Assembly (NCBI GenBank): GCA_022758935.1
Contig: JAEMQG010000033.1
Location: 1-5,224, forward strand
From: Candidatus Nitrosopumilus sp.
GTDB lineage: Archaea > Thermoproteota > Nitrososphaeria > Nitrososphaerales > Nitrosopumilaceae
Reading direction: 5' to 3'
DNA length: 5,224 bases
The notes beneath the pieces are model-generated. The model searched no databases and had not been told where the DNA came from. It saw nothing but the letters and a program-made list of their open reading frames with translations. Position numbers and translations under genes: made by a program. Shown here in pieces: positions 1-3,211 of this stretch. Numbering within the stretch: position 1 is the stretch's first letter; each line of letters begins with the position of its first letter.

Positions 1-9
1 AATTAATTT

Positions 10-918
10 CTAAAAAAGTGGAAAATGGAATGCAGCGTCCAGTGCGACTGCAACAAAAATGATTGTAAGATAAGGTGCAGTTACTTTGTATGCTTTCCAG
101 GCAAACTCAGACGTAGGATTTTTTGTAAGTCGATAATGATACGCAAGCATCAATCCGCCTGAAGCTGCAGCAATTACAGTGTATACAACCCCCATACCAA
201 ATGCAGTAAGTATTAGAGAGTAAGGAAGTAAGATCAGAGTATTACCCAGGATATATTTTGATGTTCTTTGCATTCCAATTACAACTGGAAGCATTGGGAT
301 TTGAGCTTGTGCATATTCATCTTTGATTTTCATTGCAAGACACCAAAAGTGAGAGGGAGTCCAAACAAAGACCAAGAATCCTACAAGAAATCCCAATGTA
401 TCCAAACTACCAGTAGAAGCTGACCAACCTGCCCAAGCTGCAGCACTTCCAGCTATACCTCCAATTACAATGTTTGAGGCGTTTAGTCGTTTAAGCCATA
501 CAGTGTAAATGATAACATAAGAAAAGATTCCCAAAGCAATAAAAAATGCAGAGACGATATTTAGTGCAAAGTATCCATAGATTACAGAAACACAGCTGAC
601 AGTCAACCCATAAATCAAAACATGTGATTCTTTCATTCTTCCAGAGGGGATTGGTCTACTGCTAGTCCTCTTCATTTTAGGATCAATATCTTTATCATAA
701 AAATGATTTAGAGCACTAGAGCCAGCAGACGCCAATGTTCCGGCAATAATTATGTGTAAATACAGCCAATAATCCAATGCAGTTGCACCTGCCACCAATT
801 TACTTGCTGCATACATTGATGTTACAGCAGTTATAACTAACAGAACAATAATTCGTGGTTTTGATATTTCTAGTATTTCATTAAAGCCCAATCTCATTAT
901 ACCCAAATCAAAAGCCAT
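10..918 (-). CDS. ctaB: Heme O synthase (protoheme IX farnesyltransferase)
   Basis: This is an integral membrane prenyltransferase of the UbiA superfamily. It joins a farnesyl group to heme B to give heme O, the precursor or prosthetic group of heme-copper terminal oxidases. The 302 residues match the usual family length of about 280-310 and contain roughly eight or nine hydrophobic segments. The first Asp-rich motif is at 71-89: N71, D75, D79, R84, then RP at 88-89. A second conserved stretch at 188-213 includes PSHFW, D200, Y202 and IPMLPVV. WLKR at 141-144 and NIVIGG at 149-154 are also typical. The ATG at 918 has no Shine-Dalgarno. Met8 (ATG at 897) is a possible alternative start, because conservation begins close to it. 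The gene is divergent from the cupredoxin gene, which suggests a shared respiratory role. No heme A synthase is visible here, so whether the cell uses heme O or heme A cannot be told. The family call is firm. Confidence 0.97.
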   Translation of the reverse strand: MAFDLGIMRLGFNEILEISKPRIIVLLVITAVTSMYAASKLVAGATALDYWLYLHIIIAGTLASAGSSALNHFYDKDIDPKMKRTSSRPIPSGRMKESHVLIYGLTVSCVSVIYGYFALNIVSAFFIALGIFSYVIIYTVWLKRLNASNIVIGGIAGSAAAWAGWSASTGSLDTLGFLVGFLVFVWTPSHFWCLAMKIKDEYAQAQIPMLPVVIGMQRTSKYILGNTLILLPYSLILTAFGMGVVYTVIAAASGGLMLAYHYRLTKNPTSEFAWKAYKVTAPYLTIIFVAVALDAAFHFPLF

Positions 919-990
919 TTAATTTATTCGACTTGGGTGGCAGGGTTATTTCAAAAGGAATAAGTATCTCAGTCATGAGAGCTAGCTTGA
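919..990. promoter_or_regulatory. Divergent promoter region between ctaB and the cupredoxin gene
   Basis: Only 72 bases separate the two start codons, so both promoters must lie here or run slightly into the genes. On the plus strand, AATAAGTAT (959-967), preceded by an A-rich BRE-like AAAAGG (953-958), lies about 28 bases before the ATG at 991. That fits an archaeal TATA box giving a leaderless or nearly leaderless mRNA. On the minus strand the best candidate is GAAATAA (946-952 complement), about 30 bases before the ctaB ATG; it is weaker. The two elements are nearly back to back, so TBP binding at one could interfere with the other. Assignments are by eye from spacing and composition. Confidence 0.5.
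967..980. promoter_or_regulatory. Inverted repeat in the cupredoxin gene's initiation region
   Basis: TCTCA (967-971) and TGAGA (976-980) form a perfect 5-bp inverted repeat with a 4-base centre, just downstream of the proposed TATA box. It is followed at once by the 8-bp palindrome AGCTAGCT (980-987), which ends three bases before the start codon. If the mRNA is leaderless, these elements sit in the DNA between the TATA box and the transcription start, where an archaeal repressor would block RNA polymerase. Short palindromes also occur by chance, so this is only a candidate operator. Confidence 0.25.
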
Positions 991-2082
991 ATGAGTAATT
1001 GGGACCTCATGATGCCAGGCATGGGACTAACAGCAATAGGTTTAACAGGTGTTACAATTGCGTATTCAGGCGTAGCTCATACATTTGTAGACGGAATGCA
1101 TGCATTGACTGGTTTGACTTTGTTTATAGGACTAATTTTTCTATCAGCAGGAATCCTAGATGGAGGTATATCTACTAGCAACAGAGCCAAAGCAACAACT
1201 CTAGTTATCGCATCGATTGGATTAGGATTTGGAATGTTTGCATTCACAATGAATTCATCAAATTATACAGTTACATTAGCAGGACTTTTGATGGCAGTTG
1301 CTTTTCCTTCAATCATAATAGCATATCTTGCAATGAAGAAACCGCAATTGGTAAAACCCGTAGGAATTATAGTTGGACTAGCTAGTGCAACAGGAATTAT
1401 CATGTGGTTTGCATTTGGATTTGTAAGTCCAGATACGTACATGATTTCAGAGCCAATTTTAGAGAATACACCTAAAAAAGATGTAATGCCAACAGGTCCA
1501 ATAGTTACAATTACAATGTTAAAAGATTCAAGCATACAAGGAAATCCAGATTATGATCCGGATGTATCCAGTGTTCCAAAAGGATACACAGTGGTATGGA
1601 TAAATGCAGATACAGCTGCACACACTGCCACCAGTTCAGCAGATTTTGGAGAAACATTTGATTCTAATTTATTGAACCCAGGAGAAAAATTCACATTAGA
1701 CACTAGCAAACTAGCAATTGGCGAATATCAATACATGTGCAATGTTCATCCTTGGATGACAGCAACACTGGTGATACAAGAACCAAAAGAAGATGTCAAA
1801 GTTGTAATTCCACAGGGAGCAAGCACTCAGAAAACAGGACAGGTCTATTACGATCCAGATGTTGTAAAGATTGCTGCAGGCACATCAGTTGTTTGGGAAA
1901 ATACAGATAGCGTAGTGCATACAGTAACTTCAGGTAATTCAAAAGAGGGACCAAATGGATCATTTGATTCAGGAATGATCAATGCAAGTGATTCATTCAA
2001 ATTTACATTTAATGATCCAGGAAAACAAGACTACTATTGCATGGTACATCCATGGATGGCAGGTTCTGTTGACGTAGAATAG
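991..2082 (+). CDS. Membrane-anchored tandem cupredoxin (two type 1 copper domains)
   Basis: The N-terminal part (about residues 11-146) has five hydrophobic segments, at roughly 11-32, 36-58, 67-86, 94-115 and 123-146. I do not recognise this part. An odd helix number with the N-terminus inside would place the C-terminal part outside the membrane. Two plastocyanin/amicyanin-like domains follow, at about 171-263 and 272-363. Each has a full type 1 copper ligand set: H211, C250, H253, M256 and H310, C350, H353, M356. The ligand loops read CNVHPWM and CMVHPWM, the short C-x2-H-x2-M spacing known from amicyanin. Both domains share a YDPDV element (188-192, 287-291) and a VVW strand, which points to internal duplication. 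The likely role is one-electron transfer on the outer face of the membrane, for example to or from a quinol-oxidising complex, an ammonia-oxidation enzyme or the terminal oxidase; the partner is not shown. There is no cleavable signal peptide. The gene is probably co-transcribed with the JAMM gene 2 bases downstream. Confidence 0.93.
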   Translation: MSNWDLMMPGMGLTAIGLTGVTIAYSGVAHTFVDGMHALTGLTLFIGLIFLSAGILDGGISTSNRAKATTLVIASIGLGFGMFAFTMNSSNYTVTLAGLLMAVAFPSIIIAYLAMKKPQLVKPVGIIVGLASATGIIMWFAFGFVSPDTYMISEPILENTPKKDVMPTGPIVTITMLKDSSIQGNPDYDPDVSSVPKGYTVVWINADTAAHTATSSADFGETFDSNLLNPGEKFTLDTSKLAIGEYQYMCNVHPWMTATLVIQEPKEDVKVVIPQGASTQKTGQVYYDPDVVKIAAGTSVVWENTDSVVHTVTSGNSKEGPNGSFDSGMINASDSFKFTFNDPGKQDYYCMVHPWMAGSVDVE

Positions 2083-2084
2083 AT

Positions 2085-2495
2085 TTGCAAGAAATAATCA
2101 TAACAGAATCTCAAAAAAAAACTCTTTCAAATCATGCAGATAATGAAAAACCAAATGAATCATGTGCCATGTTATTTGGTATGACAAGTGGTAAAAAAAA
2201 TATTGTAAAAGAAGTGTTTCTTACAAAAAATATTGATGAATCCCCAGTGAATTTTACGATATCAAATGAGCAATTAATTCAGGCATATAACGCAGCAGAA
2301 GAGAAAAAGATGGAAGTAATAGGTATTTTTCATTCTCATCCAAACTCGGAGGCATACCCATCAGACACTGATAAAAAATTCATGCATAGTAATCCTGTTA
2401 CGTGGTTAATTTATTCAGGACTAACAAGCGATTTTAAAGCATATGTGCTGGAATTGGATATTTTAGAAATTCCAATTCGAGTGCAAAAATTATGA
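2085..2495 (+). CDS. JAMM/MPN-domain metalloprotease-like protein
   Basis: This is a single-domain JAB1/MPN/Mov34 protein of 136 residues, the usual size of free-standing prokaryotic members. The zinc-site signature is complete: E25 in PNESCAMLFG, then H83-S-H85-P, S93 and D96 in the H-x-H-x(7)-S-x2-D arrangement. Known archaeal relatives are zinc isopeptidases that remove ubiquitin-like modifiers (SAMPs); bacterial relatives cut sulfur-carrier tails. Which applies here is unknown, because no ubiquitin-like or E1-like gene is in the window. The start is TTG at 2085, two bases after the cupredoxin stop. It is chosen because the first strand and helix of the fold precede E25, and the next Met (residue 29) would remove E25. 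There is no Shine-Dalgarno, and the 2-base gap argues for co-transcription and translational coupling with the cupredoxin gene. No signal or membrane segment is seen, so it should be cytoplasmic, on the opposite side of the membrane from the copper domains. Confidence 0.92.
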   Translation: MQEIIITESQKKTLSNHADNEKPNESCAMLFGMTSGKKNIVKEVFLTKNIDESPVNFTISNEQLIQAYNAAEEKKMEVIGIFHSHPNSEAYPSDTDKKFMHSNPVTWLIYSGLTSDFKAYVLELDILEIPIRVQKL

Positions 2496-2667
2496 CTCTA
2501 ATATTTTTGGATGGATGTTATTTTTACTCTGTGGGCAGATAAAGCGTCTAAGAACCCGAGTGAATCCAACTAAGACACATGCGAGTGTTTATCTTTCAAT
2601 TCTAAAGCCATGTCAGATACAATTGAAACTGAAACTTTTTGTACGTGGGTTTTTGAAGATCTTTGAA
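2496..2667. other. Gene-poor spacer with a possibly decayed small reading frame
   Basis: No intact gene is convincing here. On the plus strand, in the same frame as the JAMM gene, a reading frame runs from ATG 2511 to a TGA at 2664-2666, with one internal TAA at 2571-2573. The first part would encode 20 residues beginning MDVIFTLWADK. The second part contains the triplets for DTCEC and then, from ATG 2610, an 18-residue tail ending FCTWVFEDL. Codon first positions in the first part are mostly purines, as expected for coding DNA. The frame ends just before the TATA box of the DUF2024 gene. It could be a small gene broken by one stop, two micro-ORFs, or chance. A separate 58-codon frame (2515-2691) covers the same DNA but looks non-coding. 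Confidence 0.2.
2594..2640 (+). terminator. Possible hairpin plus T-run after the JAMM gene
   Basis: TTTCAATT (2594-2601) and AATTGAAA (2621-2628) are a perfect 8-bp inverted repeat around a 19-base loop. A T5 run follows at 2636-2640 and another at 2650-2654. This could end the cupredoxin-JAMM transcript about 140 bases after the JAMM stop. The stem is AU-rich and the loop long, so the hairpin would be weak. Archaeal RNA polymerase can stop at T-runs without a hairpin. An operator for the downstream gene is an alternative reading of the repeat. Confidence 0.3.
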
Positions 2668-2696
2668 TTAAATATCCCTTTTTTTGAATAGATCTA
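2656..2696 (+). promoter_or_regulatory. Leaderless-type TATA promoter of the DUF2024 gene, flanked by two AGATCT palindromes
   Basis: TTAAATAT at 2668-2675 is a good archaeal TATA box whose centre is about 25 bases before the ATG at 2696. That predicts transcription starting at or next to the start codon. It also decides the start: an in-frame TTG at 2684 would lie upstream of the predicted transcript. The palindrome AAGATCTT (2656-2663) lies just before the TATA box and TAGATCTA (2689-2696) just at the start codon. The two AGATCT cores are 33 bases apart and bracket the promoter, a layout that would suit a dimeric regulator. The TATA call is fairly solid; the operator idea is speculative. 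Confidence 0.6.
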
Positions 2697-2953
2697 TGGA
2701 AATTCACGTATATGACACATATGTCAAAGCCAAAGATGGACACACCATGCACTTTGATGTAATTACTGGTGAAAAAAACCACGAGAAAGCACTTGCATAC
2801 GGTAAAGAGTGGCTAAAATCAGTTGGCGAGGCAGATGCAGCAATGACTACCAATGAATGTCAATTCTGTCATTCACAGGGAGCTCCTGCACCAGTAGAGA
2901 ACGCGATTAAGGACAAAGGGTATTTCATCCAAAAGATGGAAGGCTGTCCTTAA
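2696..2953 (+). CDS. DUF2024 family protein
   Basis: This small soluble protein of 85 residues has no signal peptide or membrane segment. The N-terminal block MEIHVYDTYVKAKDGHTMHF and the C-terminal block GYFIQKMEGCP are the hallmarks by which I recognise the DUF2024 family, which is known mainly from bacteria and has no assigned biochemical function. The protein has C55-x2-C58-H59 and a near-terminal C84, which could form a metal site or redox-active thiols; this is inference from the residues alone. The ATG at 2696 is preferred over the in-frame TTG at 2684 because the family starts with this Met and the TATA box leaves no room for the longer form. The gene has its own promoter and a T-run terminator, so it is probably a single-gene unit. 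Because most relatives I know of are bacterial, lateral transfer is possible, but base composition does not stand out. Confidence 0.85.
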   Translation: MEIHVYDTYVKAKDGHTMHFDVITGEKNHEKALAYGKEWLKSVGEADAAMTTNECQFCHSQGAPAPVENAIKDKGYFIQKMEGCP

Positions 2954-2960
2954 AAACGCA

Positions 2961-2973
2961 TTTTTTCCTTTTT
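2961..2973 (+). terminator. T-run terminator after the DUF2024 gene
   Basis: Eight bases after the stop codon a T6-CC-T5 tract begins. Runs of T in the non-template strand are sufficient for intrinsic termination by archaeal RNA polymerase. No strong stem precedes it. Its position right after the stop and before the next gene supports the DUF2024 gene being transcribed alone. Confidence 0.6.
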
Positions 2974-2992
2974 CATTAAATCATCCTAGTTG

Positions 2993-3006
2993 ATCTAGAT
3001 TTTTTA
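2993..3006 (+). promoter_or_regulatory. Weak candidate promoter of the 60-residue gene
   Basis: TTTTTTA (3000-3006) lies about 26 bases before the ATG at 3029, the right spacing for a TATA element with a leaderless transcript, but it is T-rich rather than TATA-like. The perfect palindrome ATCTAGAT (2993-3000) overlaps its upstream edge, where TFB would bind. TTAATTAT (3009-3016) looks more like a TATA box but is only about 17 bases from the ATG, so a transcript from it would start inside the gene. Confidence 0.3.
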
Positions 3007-3028
3007 GGTTAATTATTTTCTGTAAAGT

Positions 3029-3211
3029 ATGGTAGAAAACAGATATTCCAAATGGACAGTAGAGGGAGACAAAAAAACAAAATGGATTTGTGGCTGTTTT
3101 CAAACATCAGATGACTATTTCAAATTCTGTAAAAAACATAATGATATTTTAAAAAAAGCAATTCAAACACAAATTGATGAATTGGATTTGACTCTAGTAA
3201 TAGAGGACTAG
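3029..3211 (+). CDS. Cys/His mini-protein, possible zinc ribbon or finger
   Basis: I do not recognise a named family in this 60-residue protein. It has four possible metal ligands in the order C21-x-C23-x10-C34-x2-H37, inside a W/F/Y-rich stretch that would form a compact core. A charged, probably helical tail follows (about 38-53, KKHNDILKKAIQTQIDEL). This layout suits a small single-zinc protein that binds nucleic acid or another protein. The start is bounded: an in-frame TAA lies two codons upstream (3023-3025) and there is no other start between. Codon use (A/T-ending) is like its neighbours. The stop TAG shares CTAG with the stop of hppA on the other strand, so the two genes converge with a 4-base overlap. 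The gene is likely real, given its clear N-terminus, Cys/His pattern and promoter-spaced upstream region; its function is unknown. Confidence 0.72.
   Translation: MVENRYSKWTVEGDKKTKWICGCFQTSDDYFKFCKKHNDILKKAIQTQIDELDLTLVIED

Noticed and set aside
1263..1535. A 90-residue minus-strand frame
   Set aside because: It is antisense to the cupredoxin gene's membrane region; a shadow of hydrophobic codons.
2492..2542. A 16-codon ORF whose ATG overlaps the JAMM stop
   Set aside because: An ATGA overlap can signal coupling, but the peptide is very short and has no supporting feature.
2530..2575. tRNA-like or TPP-riboswitch-like bases (AACCCGAGTGAATCC)
   Set aside because: No T-loop, acceptor stem or anticodon arm can be built, and the conserved riboswitch core is missing.
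2594..2634. C/D-box small RNA (a CTGA at 2629-2632)
   Set aside because: A single D-like box is present but no RTGATGA C box stands upstream at a suitable distance.
2515..2691. A 58-codon plus-strand frame spanning the spacer
   Set aside because: Its codons are poor in purines at first positions, its composition (Leu/Lys/Phe) is that of a shifted frame, and it would contain the next gene's TATA box.
2684..2695. TTG at 2684 as start of the DUF2024 gene
   Set aside because: It lies only about 13 bases after the TATA box centre, upstream of the expected transcript start, and would add four residues absent from the family's usual MEIHVYDTYV start.
2570..2782. A 70-residue minus-strand frame
   Set aside because: It overlaps the start of the well-supported DUF2024 gene on the other strand and shows no family features.
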